Program-made: the position numbers and the translations under genes
Assembly (NCBI GenBank): GCA_937952095.1
Contig: CALFYG010000108.1
Location: forward strand, 1-46,555
Length of the DNA stretch: 46,555 nt
Origin: an uncultured Micrococcales bacterium
Lineage (GTDB): Bacteria > Actinomycetota > Actinomycetes > S36-B12 > UBA10799
Reading direction: 5' to 3'
The notes under the pieces: model-generated
Database searches by the model: none
What the model saw: the letters and a program-made list of their open reading frames with translations, nothing else
Told to the model about the DNA's origin: nothing
In this document: piece by piece, positions 32,161-40,333 of the stretch
Layout: every line of letters begins with the position of its first letter
How positions within the stretch are numbered: the first letter of the stretch is position 1

Positions 32161-33495
32161 TCAGCCCACCGAGTCGTCGTACAGTCCGCCCTCATCCGGG
32201 TACTGCGTCGGGTAGTCGGAGGGGTAGTCGTACGGTTCCTCCGTGTACGGGTCTTCGGTGTAGGGCTCCTCGGTGTACGGGTCTTCGGTGTAGGGCTCTT
32301 CGGTGTACGGCTGGTCGCTGTCCACGAAGTCCGCATCCTCGATGTAGGTGCCGCCGCTCTTGGTCACGTAGTAGGTGCTCTGCCGGAAGCCGCCCTCCCA
32401 GTACTCCTCGACGTAGACGGCGACGAACGTGTCGCCCTCGTAGGCGCCGTTGATCTGGAACGAGGTCAAGGCGCCCCATCCCGGTGCGAGGTTCGCGGCA
32501 CCGCCGAAGCGGCTGATGAACCCGCCCGTGCAGTAGGAGTCCGCGGCGGCGTAGTCGCCGGAGGACACCGCGTTGAGGAATCCGGTCACGTCTTCGACCT
32601 GCCGGCTCGTGCCCTGCGAGGTCGGGCCGGGGGTGGCGGGCCCGGTGGTCGCGCCAGGGGTCCCGTCCGCCCCACCGGCGGTGCCTGCCGGGCGCGTGAA
32701 GCGGTCGCCGGTGCGCACATCAACTACCACGAAGATGCCGATGAACGTCGTGTTCTGGGTGATCACCGTGATGGACTGCGGGTTCCAGCCTGGCCAGGTC
32801 GGGCCGGTGTAGGTGGCGTCAGGAACCTGCGCGGGCGCAGGCGTCAAGGGGTTGCCGCAGTAGCAGCGCACGACCGGCAGTCCCCGGCGCCCGACCAGCA
32901 CCGCGTTGCCGGCCTGCAGCACGGACAGGAACGAGGTGGCCTGCCCGTTCACGTAACCGTGGTTGGTCACCAGCGTGTCACTGCGCAGGAGCATCGGGGT
33001 GAGCTTCATGACGTACGTCGGGATCTCTTCGTACTGGATCCCCAGTACGCCAGCCCATGCCCGGCCCTTGTCGGGGTTGGCCATGAGGTAGGCGATCAGT
33101 TGTTTGCGGTCGCACGTACTCACGTTCTTCGTCCCGCCGTACAGTCCCCGCTCGCCGCCGGGTACGGTCACGGGCTGGTCGGTGGTCTTTGCGGTGATCT
33201 GCTCATCGGTGCCCACCGGATCGGTGAACGAGTCCTGTGTGGCGTTGATGGGCACCGTCGTGATGGACGTGGTCGTCCCACCGCTGGGGTTCTCCTCCAT
33301 ACGCGAACGGATGAGCCAGAACCCACCGGCGGTGAGCAGCAGAGCCATCACGACGACAGCGGCGATCGCCCCGATGATCACGCCGGCGTGGCTCTTGTGC
33401 GGGACCTGAGGAGGTGGTGACTGGTCCGGGACCCATTGCTCCCCGTCCCAGCGCAGCCATTGTTGGCCGTCCCAGTGCATGTTCGGATCGGACAT
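32161..33495 (-). CDS. DUF6777-type membrane-anchored protein with acidic repeat tail
   Basis: 444 residues from ATG 33495 (GGAAGG upstream). The N-terminus has MHWDGQQWLRWDGEQWVPD, a DUF2510-like Trp motif. One transmembrane helix (VIIGAIAAVVVMALLLTAGG, about 40-60) follows. The extracellular part (about 85-300) contains Cys residues in STCDRKQL and VRCYCGNPL, and GLYGGTKN, typical of DUF6777. A Gly/Thr/Pro linker, a second domain and an acidic tail of YTEEP/YTEDP repeats end it. Function is unknown. Confidence 0.75.
   Translation of the reverse strand: MSDPNMHWDGQQWLRWDGEQWVPDQSPPPQVPHKSHAGVIIGAIAAVVVMALLLTAGGFWLIRSRMEENPSGGTTTSITTVPINATQDSFTDPVGTDEQITAKTTDQPVTVPGGERGLYGGTKNVSTCDRKQLIAYLMANPDKGRAWAGVLGIQYEEIPTYVMKLTPMLLRSDTLVTNHGYVNGQATSFLSVLQAGNAVLVGRRGLPVVRCYCGNPLTPAPAQVPDATYTGPTWPGWNPQSITVITQNTTFIGIFVVVDVRTGDRFTRPAGTAGGADGTPGATTGPATPGPTSQGTSRQVEDVTGFLNAVSSGDYAAADSYCTGGFISRFGGAANLAPGWGALTSFQINGAYEGDTFVAVYVEEYWEGGFRQSTYYVTKSGGTYIEDADFVDSDQPYTEEPYTEDPYTEEPYTEDPYTEEPYDYPSDYPTQYPDEGGLYDDSVG
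32234..32308 (-). repeat. 15-bp coding repeats (YTEEP/YTEDP)
   Basis: About five near-identical 15-bp units on the minus strand, alternating between Glu-Glu and Glu-Asp versions, encode the acidic C-terminal tail of the DUF6777-type protein. Confidence 0.8.
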
Positions 33496-33708
33496 GGTGC
33501 CCCACCTTCCCCCCGGAGGCGGTGCCACATCGCCACACCGCGGTGCGGCACGCGGTCGGGCGGTTCGGTGTACGGGCCGCTCGGCCGACGCGTCTCGGGC
33601 CTCGTACTCACATCAAGTCTACTCCTGTACCGGGCGCCGAGCTGTCACGCGAAGGGATGATCCACATCTCCGGCCTGCCGATCCGGAAACTCATCCAGGC
33701 GGCGTACC

Positions 33709-34713
33709 GTGGAAGATGTGGATCTTGTGGGGGGTCGCAAAAGGGCGGCTGCATTGCAGGCGACTGAGGGCTTTTCGTGGCCGCGGTTGGCCGGTGGACG
33801 GTACCCGGGCCTGCCTTATGTGGTGCTGAGCCTTGTGCTGCTCGTCAGTTCGGCGTGCGGAGCGATCTTCACGCTCCTGCCGGCCGACAATATGGCGTTG
33901 GCCTACAACGTCATGGCGACGTTGGTCTTCCTCGTCGCTGCGATCCTGGTCTGGTTCCTGGGTCCGAGGCTGCCGGGCGGGTGGGGTCTGGACCTCGGTC
34001 TGGCCGTCCCCGGGGTGGTGCTGGTGGCAGCGGCTGCAATCGCCATGAGTCCGCAGGCACAGGTCCTCGTGGGTTTGGCTACCATCCTCTTCGGAGTGGT
34101 GGCGGCGTACTTCCGTCCGCTGTGGCGCTCAGCTCTACTGGTCGGGCTCCTGCTTCTCACCTATGGTGGCGCGCTGCTGCTGAACCCCCAGTTGAATGTG
34201 GTGTACTACGCCATCATCGCGGTGTTCACGATCGCCATCTGCGGCGTCGTTGCGGTCCTGGTCTCGCAGTTGCGCGAGCAGGCGGTGACCGATGGATTGA
34301 CAGGGGTGCTGAACCGCAGAGGTCTGCTGGCTCTCAGTTCTTTGGTGCAAGCGGATCTGCAGCGAGGGCACGGACCGGTGTCGCTCGCCCTCATCGACAT
34401 CGATGGCTTCAAGGAATACAACGACCGCCTCGGGCACATGGCGGGGGACGAACTGCTCAAAGGGCTCGCGCGCGGGATCACCAGCGGCTTGCGGACCAGC
34501 GACATCATCGCCCGATACGGCGGCGACGAGTTCGTCGTGATCCTGCGCGGCGTGGATGTGGACGATGCCGAGGCGGCACTGAGCAGGGTGGCTGAGGCCT
34601 TCACCGCGGCCAGGTGGAGTACCGGTGTGACCGAGTGGGAGGCGGGGGAGACGCTCGACGATGCCCTCGCCGAGGCGGACCGCCGTCTGTATGCGGCCAA
34701 ACACGCACGCTAG
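33709..34713 (+). CDS. membrane-bound GGDEF diguanylate cyclase
   Basis: 334 residues with GTG 33709; GTG 33718 or 33727 are possible starts. About six hydrophobic helices (35-190) form a sensor-like membrane domain. The GGDEF domain follows: DGLTGVLNRRG, LIDIDGFKEYND and an intact GGDEF near residue 271. The inhibitory I-site RTSD sits exactly five residues before it, so product inhibition is expected. It makes c-di-GMP from two GTP. No EAL or HD-GYP domain is attached. Confidence 0.9.
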   Translation: MEDVDLVGGRKRAAALQATEGFSWPRLAGGRYPGLPYVVLSLVLLVSSACGAIFTLLPADNMALAYNVMATLVFLVAAILVWFLGPRLPGGWGLDLGLAVPGVVLVAAAAIAMSPQAQVLVGLATILFGVVAAYFRPLWRSALLVGLLLLTYGGALLLNPQLNVVYYAIIAVFTIAICGVVAVLVSQLREQAVTDGLTGVLNRRGLLALSSLVQADLQRGHGPVSLALIDIDGFKEYNDRLGHMAGDELLKGLARGITSGLRTSDIIARYGGDEFVVILRGVDVDDAEAALSRVAEAFTAARWSTGVTEWEAGETLDDALAEADRRLYAAKHAR

Positions 34714-34717
34714 CCCG

Positions 34718-35029
34718 TTACTGCGCCAGCACTGCCTCCTTGAGACGGGTGAACTCCTCGTCGGTCAGCACTCCGTCCTGCAGCATCTGGTACAGGGTCG
34801 TCAGGCACTCTGCCGCCGATGACTGTCTAGAGCTCTGCGCCGGTGCGGGTGCGGGCGCAGCGGGTTGGGATCCGCCGACGTCGCGCTGGACCGCCGCCCA
34901 CAGGTTCGCCCCCCGGTACTGCGCGGCCCATCGGCCGTACTGCCGGCGCGCGACCGCGTTGATGATCGCCTGCTGCTGTGTGCCGCTCGCGGGTTGACGA
35001 GGAGTGGGGGAGCTGATGACGCCGGTCAT
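34718..35029 (-). CDS. SHOCT domain protein
   Basis: 103 residues. The C-terminus (about 70-103) reads LTTLYQMLQDGVLTDEEFTRLKEAVLAQ, a complete SHOCT motif, which mediates oligomerisation. The N-terminal part has ATPRQPASGTQQQAIINAVARRQYGRWAAQ-like helices followed by an Ala/Pro linker. ATG 35029 has only a weak ribosome site. It converges on the GGDEF gene 4 bp away. Confidence 0.8.
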   Translation of the reverse strand: MTGVISSPTPRQPASGTQQQAIINAVARRQYGRWAAQYRGANLWAAVQRDVGGSQPAAPAPAPAQSSRQSSAAECLTTLYQMLQDGVLTDEEFTRLKEAVLAQ

Positions 35030-35124
35030 GTCGTTGGTCTACCACGCCGGTCACCCGAACGCCCGTCACGCCCGTCGAACCGCGGTCCCGGGCGTAGCAT
35101 GGAATCAACAAGGGGGTGGGTGCC

Positions 35125-36121
35125 ATGCCTGGTGTAATTGCACTCGCGACGAGTGTGGCTCTGCTGGTTCCGATCGGTGGGGGAGTGGACCCGGCCCCCT
35201 TTTGAGGCCTGTGACTCCTCGGTGTCGATGGTCAGACGCAACTACGTGCCCGAGTGGTGCGGCAAGAGCGTCCCGGCGAAGTACTCGGAGTTCCGAGCGG
35301 CATTCGCCGAGTACAAAGTCGCCAGCGAGCGGGCCTTCAAGTTCGAGTTCGAAATCAGCAACGCCCTGCCGTTCACCTGCTGGGGTGCGGCCGGATTCCA
35401 TCCCGCTGACCCGGGCGAGGTCGACCTCATCGCCGTGCAGATAGGGCAGTTCTCCAGACCTGCTGTGGAGCAGGCGGCAGAAGCTCTGCGGACAATGCAG
35501 GCCACCCGGCGATCGGCGTTCGCGGGGAATCCGGATCAGATCGACATCGAACTCGCCCTGGAGGATTTCAGGGGCGTCATCGAAGCCTTGGGCCGCGGGA
35601 ACATCATGTTGGACTCCGCGGGCGAGATGTTCCGGGGGGCGCAGGCCGAGGAGACCTGCAATGCGGCGGCGGCGCAGTTGGGCTACTGGGGGCCGGAGTA
35701 CGCGAGCGCCTCAGTCCTTCAGGGCGCTGCGGTCCGTGCTCTCGAGAACGCGATGAAGACCACCGACAAAGCCTGTGCGGAGTTCACATTCGAGTCGCTG
35801 TCGCCGCAGGACGTCAAGGACAAGGCAGGTCGCGTGCGAACACGCAGGTCCGATGGTGCCTCGGTCACGTTGCCGAAGTCCGTGGAACGCGGGAGTAAGC
35901 GCGTGAAAATCCCGGTCAGCGTCACGAGCCCGGCGTCCGGCTACGGAACCGTCACGCTGTCCCGGGGACCGAAGGGAATCGCTGCGACTGGCGGGCAGGT
36001 CACGAAGGGCTCTTTCGGGTTCCTGGTGACGATCCCCAAGACGACGAAGGAGGGCAAGGTCACGCTGACGTTCGCCCTCGAGGGCGGACCGACGGTGAAG
36101 GGCACGATTCGGTTGGTCTGA
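35125..36121 (+). CDS. secreted paralogue of unknown function, interrupted by +1 frameshift
   Basis: The start ATG 35125 follows AAGGGGGTGGG and encodes a 26-residue signal peptide (MPGVIALATSVALLVPIGGG) in one frame, which stops at TGA 35203-35205. The mature part continues in the +1 frame from GAG 35204 for 305 residues (EACDSSVSM, then NYVPEWCGK). Joined, the product is 331 residues, near the 327 of the adjacent paralogue, and the two align across the junction. Both share NYVP(E/D)WCGK, GEVDLI/DEVDLI, VTSPxSGYGTV and TLTFALEGGP. It could be a recent indel, a sequencing error in CCCCCTTTT, or programmed slippage. Exported, no known family. Confidence 0.75.
35195..35206 (+). other. frameshift site CCCCC-TTTT-GAG
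   Basis: In the signal-peptide frame the codons are CCC TTT TGA. A +1 slip of the Phe codon stays on TTT and reads GAG next. This is the same geometry as the prfB CTT TGA site, but without a Shine-Dalgarno-like stretch at the usual 3-base spacing. Confidence 0.7.
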
Positions 36122-36139
36122 GTGGAAGGGGCGGGTCCC

Positions 36140-37123
36140 ATGGCAGGTTTTGTCGCGGTCGCGGCGAGCGCGGCTCTGATAGTTCCGGTCGGTGGGGTGG
36201 TGACCCCCGCTGCTGACCCGTGCGCCTCGGTGAGTTCGGTCTTCCCCAACTACGTTCCGGATTGGTGCGGCAAGCGAGTGCCCGCGGGATACGAGGAGTT
36301 CCGTACCGCGCTGGCCGACTATCGGGCCGCGATCGATGAGTTCCAGCAGACCGAGAACGATGTGCTGCAGGACTTGGGTCAGAGCTGCCGGCCGGACCTG
36401 GGCAAGTTGGCGAACCCCGACGAGGTCGATCTGATCGTCGGGCGACTCTCAATCAGCCGACCGTTGTTGGACCGTGCCAACGACGCACGGAATCGCATGA
36501 AGTCCGCTCTCAAGAAGGCCTTCGCCGGTGACCCGCAGGCGCCGGCAGTGGGCGTGGACATCGATGCCCTCGGCACGGTGATCGAGGTCTACGGCAGGGG
36601 GATCATGCAGGTGGAGGAGACAGCCAAGTTATGGGCGGCATGTAACTCCGAGCAGACCTGGCAGATCGCCACTGACGCCCTCCTGGGCAACACGATCGAG
36701 TTCGTGAACAACGGGACGCAGAGCGTCCAGATCGCGGGTGCGATCCAGATGGCGTTCCAGAACACTCAGGATGCCTGCAAGGCCGTACGGGTGCGCGAAC
36801 ACATCCCCGCCAACCAGATCAAGAAGGCCGGCGACCCGAAGACCAGGAGTTCCGGCGGCGCGGCACTGACCTACCCGAAGACGCTCGACGTCGGCAAGAA
36901 GCCGAAGAAGCTGCCGGTGAACGTCACGAGTCCGAGTTCCGGCTACGGCACGGTGAGCGTCACCCGCGGGTCCAAAGGCATCGTCGCCACGGGCGGCTGG
37001 TTCGAGCCCGGCGAGTCCGGGATGCTGATGACCGTCCCTGGCAAGACCAAGACCGGCAAGGTCACACTGACCTTCGCCCTCGAGGGGGGCCCGAGCGTCA
37101 AGGCCAAGATCACGCTGAAGTGA
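36140..37123 (+). CDS. secreted protein of unknown function (intact tandem paralogue)
   Basis: 327 residues from ATG 36140 with GGAAGGGG upstream, 18 bp after the frameshifted copy. The signal peptide (MAGFVAVAASAALIVP) ends around AAD. The mature protein has Cys in DPCASVSS, PDWCGK, QSCRPD, AACNSEQ and DACKAVR, helices in the middle (about 55-210), and a beta-rich C-terminal domain (about 250-327) with VTSPSSGYGTVSVTRGSKG and VTLTFALEGGPSVKAK. No family is recognised. Tandem duplication suggests a surface role under diversifying or dosage pressure; this is inference. Confidence 0.8.
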   Translation: MAGFVAVAASAALIVPVGGVVTPAADPCASVSSVFPNYVPDWCGKRVPAGYEEFRTALADYRAAIDEFQQTENDVLQDLGQSCRPDLGKLANPDEVDLIVGRLSISRPLLDRANDARNRMKSALKKAFAGDPQAPAVGVDIDALGTVIEVYGRGIMQVEETAKLWAACNSEQTWQIATDALLGNTIEFVNNGTQSVQIAGAIQMAFQNTQDACKAVRVREHIPANQIKKAGDPKTRSSGGAALTYPKTLDVGKKPKKLPVNVTSPSSGYGTVSVTRGSKGIVATGGWFEPGESGMLMTVPGKTKTGKVTLTFALEGGPSVKAKITLK

Positions 37124-37124
37124 G

Positions 37125-39239
37125 TTACTGGGCCTCGGCCTTGATCTTCTCCGCCTGGGCGTGCGGCATCGCCTGGTAGCCCAACGAGCGGCGCTCGAAG
37201 TGCCCGGTGCCGTGCGACATCGAGCGCAGGTCGACCACGTAGCGCGTGAGTTCGATCTCGGGCACCTCGGCGGTGACGACCGAGAACCCGGCGCCGGCGG
37301 AATCTGTTCCGGTCAGTCGGCCTCGCCGGATCGACAGGTCGGTCATCACCGCGCCGACATAGTCGTCGGGCACCGTCACGGTGATCTCCGCGACCGGCTC
37401 GAGCAGGTCGACGCGGGCCTTCGCCGCCGCGTCCTTCAACGCCAATGAACCCGCGGTCTGGAACGCCATGTCGGAGGAGTCGACGCTGTGTGCCTTGCCG
37501 CCGATCAGCGTCACGCGGATGTCGGTCACGGGGTAACCGGCCGCGACACCCTTGGCCATCTGGGCGCGGACGCCCTTCTCGACCGAGGGGATGTACTGCC
37601 GAGGGACGGCACCGCCGACGACCTTGTCGACGAACTCGAACCCAGTGCCCTGTGGCAGCGGTTCGATCTCGATGTCGCAGACGCCGTACTGCCCGTGCCC
37701 ACCGCTCTGCTTGACGTTGCGGCCGTGACCTTCCGCCTTCGCGCCGAACGTCTCGCGCAGCGACACCTTCAGCGGAACGGTGTCCACGGCCACCCCGTAG
37801 GTGTTGGACAGGCGGTCGAGCACCACGTCGAGGTGTGCCTCGCCGAGGCACCAGAGCACCTGCTGGTTGGTGTCCTCCTTGGTCTCGAGGACCAGACTCG
37901 GATCCTCGGCCAACAGTCGCGAGAGGGCCTTGGCCAACTTGTCCTCGTCGGACTTGGTCTTGGCCTCGATGGCGATCGGCAGCAGCGGTTGCGGCACCTG
38001 CCAGGGCTCCAACAGCAGGGGTGCGGCGACGTCGGACAGTGTGTCCCCGGTCTCCGCGCGGCTGAGTTTCGCCACGGCGCAGATGTCGCCGGCAACGCAT
38101 GTGGGCACCGACTGTTGGGTCTTGCCCAGCGGCGAGGAGAGCGAGCCGATGCGCTCATCGACATCGTGGTCCTCGTGCATGCTGCCGGCCGCGAAGTGTC
38201 CGGACACGTGCACGGGGGTATCGGGGCGAAGGGTGCCGCTGAACACGCGCACCAACGACAGCTTCCCGACGTAGGGCTCCGACGTGGTCTTGACGATCTC
38301 GGCGAGAAGCGGGCCGTTGGGGTCGCAGGCCAGCGGGTCCACGGGCTTACCGTCCGGAGTGGTCGCCTCGACGTCCCGGTGCTCCAAGGGCGAGGGGAAC
38401 CCCTTGGCCACAAGTTCCAGAACCTCGAGGATGCCCATGCCGGTGACCGGGTTGATCGGGATCAGCGGGTAGAACTCCCCGCGCACGACGGCCTTCTCCA
38501 TGTCGGCGATGACCGTGTCGATGCCGAGGTTCTCGCCGCCGACCCAGGCCTCGAGAAGTTCCTCGTCCTCGCTCTCGGTGACGATGGTCTCGATCAGCGT
38601 GCCACGCGGCTCCTGCAAGGCGGTCTGTTGCTGATCGTCTGCCGGCCGCTTGGTCCGCTCGCCGGAGGAGTAGTCGGCGACCTCCTGGGACAGCAGGCCG
38701 ACGAGCCCGGTGATGGTGTGGCCGTCGCTGTCATAGGACGGCAGGTACAGCGGCAGCACGCCGTCGCCGAGGGCCTCCTGCAACTGGGACACGGAGTCGT
38801 CGAAGGACGCGCGTTGGTGGTCGAGTTTGGTGAGGATGACCGCGCGGGCCATGCCCACCTCCGCGCACTCACGCCACAGCATCCGGGTCGCGGCCGTGAG
38901 TCCCTCCGCCGCGGAGACCACGAACAGTGCCGCGTCGGCCGCGCGCAGCCCTGCCCGCAGGTCGCCCACGAAGTCGGCGTAGCCGGGGGTGTCGATGAAA
39001 TTGATCTTGAGCCCGTCGAACGCGGTCGGTGCCAGCGCGAGGTTGATCGATCGCTGCTGCCGCATCTCCACCGGGTCGTAGTCGGTGACGGTGTTCCCGT
39101 CCTCCACGCGGCCGGGCCGCGACAAGGCGCCGGTGGCGAACAGTGCCGCCTCGACGAGGGTGGTCTTGCCCGAACTGGAATCGCCGACCAGGACGACGTT
39201 GCGGATCTCGTTGGGGCCTGCTTGGGGGACGGATGCCAC
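37125..39239 (-). CDS. fusA2: elongation factor G-like GTPase (EF-G2 type)
   Basis: 704 residues with GTG 39239 as start (GAGG upstream). GTPase motifs are GDSSSGKTTL, DTPGYADFV and TKLD. EF-G domains II-V follow, including GEAHLDVVLDRL and HGQYGVCDIEIEP. In place of the canonical switch I QERGITI it has RQQRSINLALAP, as in the EF-G-like FusA2 group rather than true translocases. That group is conserved in actinobacteria but its role is unsettled. It is convergent with the secreted paralogues and divergent from a GNAT gene. Confidence 0.9.
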   Translation of the reverse strand: MASVPQAGPNEIRNVVLVGDSSSGKTTLVEAALFATGALSRPGRVEDGNTVTDYDPVEMRQQRSINLALAPTAFDGLKINFIDTPGYADFVGDLRAGLRAADAALFVVSAAEGLTAATRMLWRECAEVGMARAVILTKLDHQRASFDDSVSQLQEALGDGVLPLYLPSYDSDGHTITGLVGLLSQEVADYSSGERTKRPADDQQQTALQEPRGTLIETIVTESEDEELLEAWVGGENLGIDTVIADMEKAVVRGEFYPLIPINPVTGMGILEVLELVAKGFPSPLEHRDVEATTPDGKPVDPLACDPNGPLLAEIVKTTSEPYVGKLSLVRVFSGTLRPDTPVHVSGHFAAGSMHEDHDVDERIGSLSSPLGKTQQSVPTCVAGDICAVAKLSRAETGDTLSDVAAPLLLEPWQVPQPLLPIAIEAKTKSDEDKLAKALSRLLAEDPSLVLETKEDTNQQVLWCLGEAHLDVVLDRLSNTYGVAVDTVPLKVSLRETFGAKAEGHGRNVKQSGGHGQYGVCDIEIEPLPQGTGFEFVDKVVGGAVPRQYIPSVEKGVRAQMAKGVAAGYPVTDIRVTLIGGKAHSVDSSDMAFQTAGSLALKDAAAKARVDLLEPVAEITVTVPDDYVGAVMTDLSIRRGRLTGTDSAGAGFSVVTAEVPEIELTRYVVDLRSMSHGTGHFERRSLGYQAMPHAQAEKIKAEAQ

Positions 39240-39339
39240 CGGAACCTCGCATTCTCGCGCCGACGGCCGACTACCGCCGGACTGCTCAATCCTATTCCCG
39301 TCCCACCCGCCGCTGAGGAGGCGGTGGGAAACTGGCCGG

Positions 39340-39936
39340 GTGAACATCGTGCTCCGGCCTGCGCGCCCGCAACGCAGCGACGCCGAGGCCTACGCGACCT
39401 ACCTGAATTGCGCGGCCCACGGCTTCTTCGGCCAGGTGTTCGGCGGGGACTGGCGCCGGATCATCGCGCAGGTCGCGCTGGTCCCCGGTCACGAACTGTC
39501 CCTTGACCATGTGGTGTTCGCCGAAGTCGACGGCCGGGTCGTGGGATCGTGCGCGGGTGGGGAGGATGCGCCCATCCCGACCGGTTTGCTCGTACGGGCC
39601 CTGGGCTGGCGGGTGCCGCGGGCGGCGCTGGTCTGGATGGCCGGGTTCCCGACGACGGCCTGGTTAACCAAGCGCGAGCCCGGTGACTGGTATCTGCAGT
39701 CGATCGCGGTGGACGAGGACATGCGCGGAACCGGGGTCGGGTCGGCGCTGTTCGCGGACGCGGTGGCGCGAGCCCGGGCGGCCGATGCGTGCCGGATGGT
39801 GCTGGATGTGCGGATGGGCAACGACGACGCCAAGCGACTCTACGAGCGCCTGGGGATGGTGGTCATCGGACGGTCCCCGGGACCGACCCTGCCCGGCGTG
39901 CACCGGGTGTATCGGATGGGCTTGGCCCTCACGTAG
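39340..39936 (+). CDS. GNAT family N-acetyltransferase
   Basis: 198 residues, GTG start at 39340. The acetyl-CoA site is YLQSIAVDEDMRGTGVGSALF (about 125-145). A C-terminal NDDAKRLYERLGMVVIGRSPG strand-helix-strand completes the fold. The N-terminal part has FVGQVF-like aromatic residues and a VDGRVVGSCAGG beta-hairpin. The acceptor is unknown. Its last 8 bp overlap the convergent YbjQ gene. Confidence 0.88.
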   Translation: MNIVLRPARPQRSDAEAYATYLNCAAHGFFGQVFGGDWRRIIAQVALVPGHELSLDHVVFAEVDGRVVGSCAGGEDAPIPTGLLVRALGWRVPRAALVWMAGFPTTAWLTKREPGDWYLQSIAVDEDMRGTGVGSALFADAVARARAADACRMVLDVRMGNDDAKRLYERLGMVVIGRSPGPTLPGVHRVYRMGLALT

Positions 39937-40294
39937 GTTGCACCACCACCGCGGAGCCGTACGCCAGGATCTCGGTGAGGCCCTGGTCGCCGCCACCCAC
40001 ATCGGAGGAGTCGAACCGCACGCCGATGATCGCGTTCGCGCCGAGGGACTGGGCGTGCTGGATCAGGCGTTCGAGGGCGTCGCGGCGGGCCTGATCCACG
40101 ACGTCGGTGTACTGGGGGACCTCGCCGGCCTTCAGCGACCGGAAACTCCCGGTGAACCCCTTGGCGAATCCGACCGAGCGCACCAGTACGCCCCAGGTCA
40201 GACCGAGGTGTTGCGTGATTGTGTAGCCCGGGATCTCGAAGGCCGTCGTGCAGGGGATGGCCTCTTTGATGGGCTGGTCCGCGTTGGTGGTCAT
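39929..40294 (-). CDS. YbjQ/UPF0145 family protein
   Basis: 121 residues from ATG 40294. Family features are FEIPGYTITQHLGLTWGVLVRS, then DVVDQARRDALERLIQHAQSLGANAIIGVRFDSS and EILAYGSAVVV. YbjQ forms pentamers of small alpha/beta domains and has been labelled heavy-metal-binding-like, but has no proven activity. It stands alone on the minus strand between the GNAT and SGNH genes. Confidence 0.9.
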   Translation of the reverse strand: MTTNADQPIKEAIPCTTAFEIPGYTITQHLGLTWGVLVRSVGFAKGFTGSFRSLKAGEVPQYTDVVDQARRDALERLIQHAQSLGANAIIGVRFDSSDVGGGDQGLTEILAYGSAVVVQPT

Positions 40295-40333
40295 GGGCGG
40301 AATCTAGCGCCCGCGACCACCTCGTGTCGTGCC

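Noticed and set aside
37488..39506. 672-codon plus-strand frame opposite the EF-G-like gene
   Set aside because: The opposite strand encodes all EF-G motifs. This frame is a shadow produced by the GC-rich codons.
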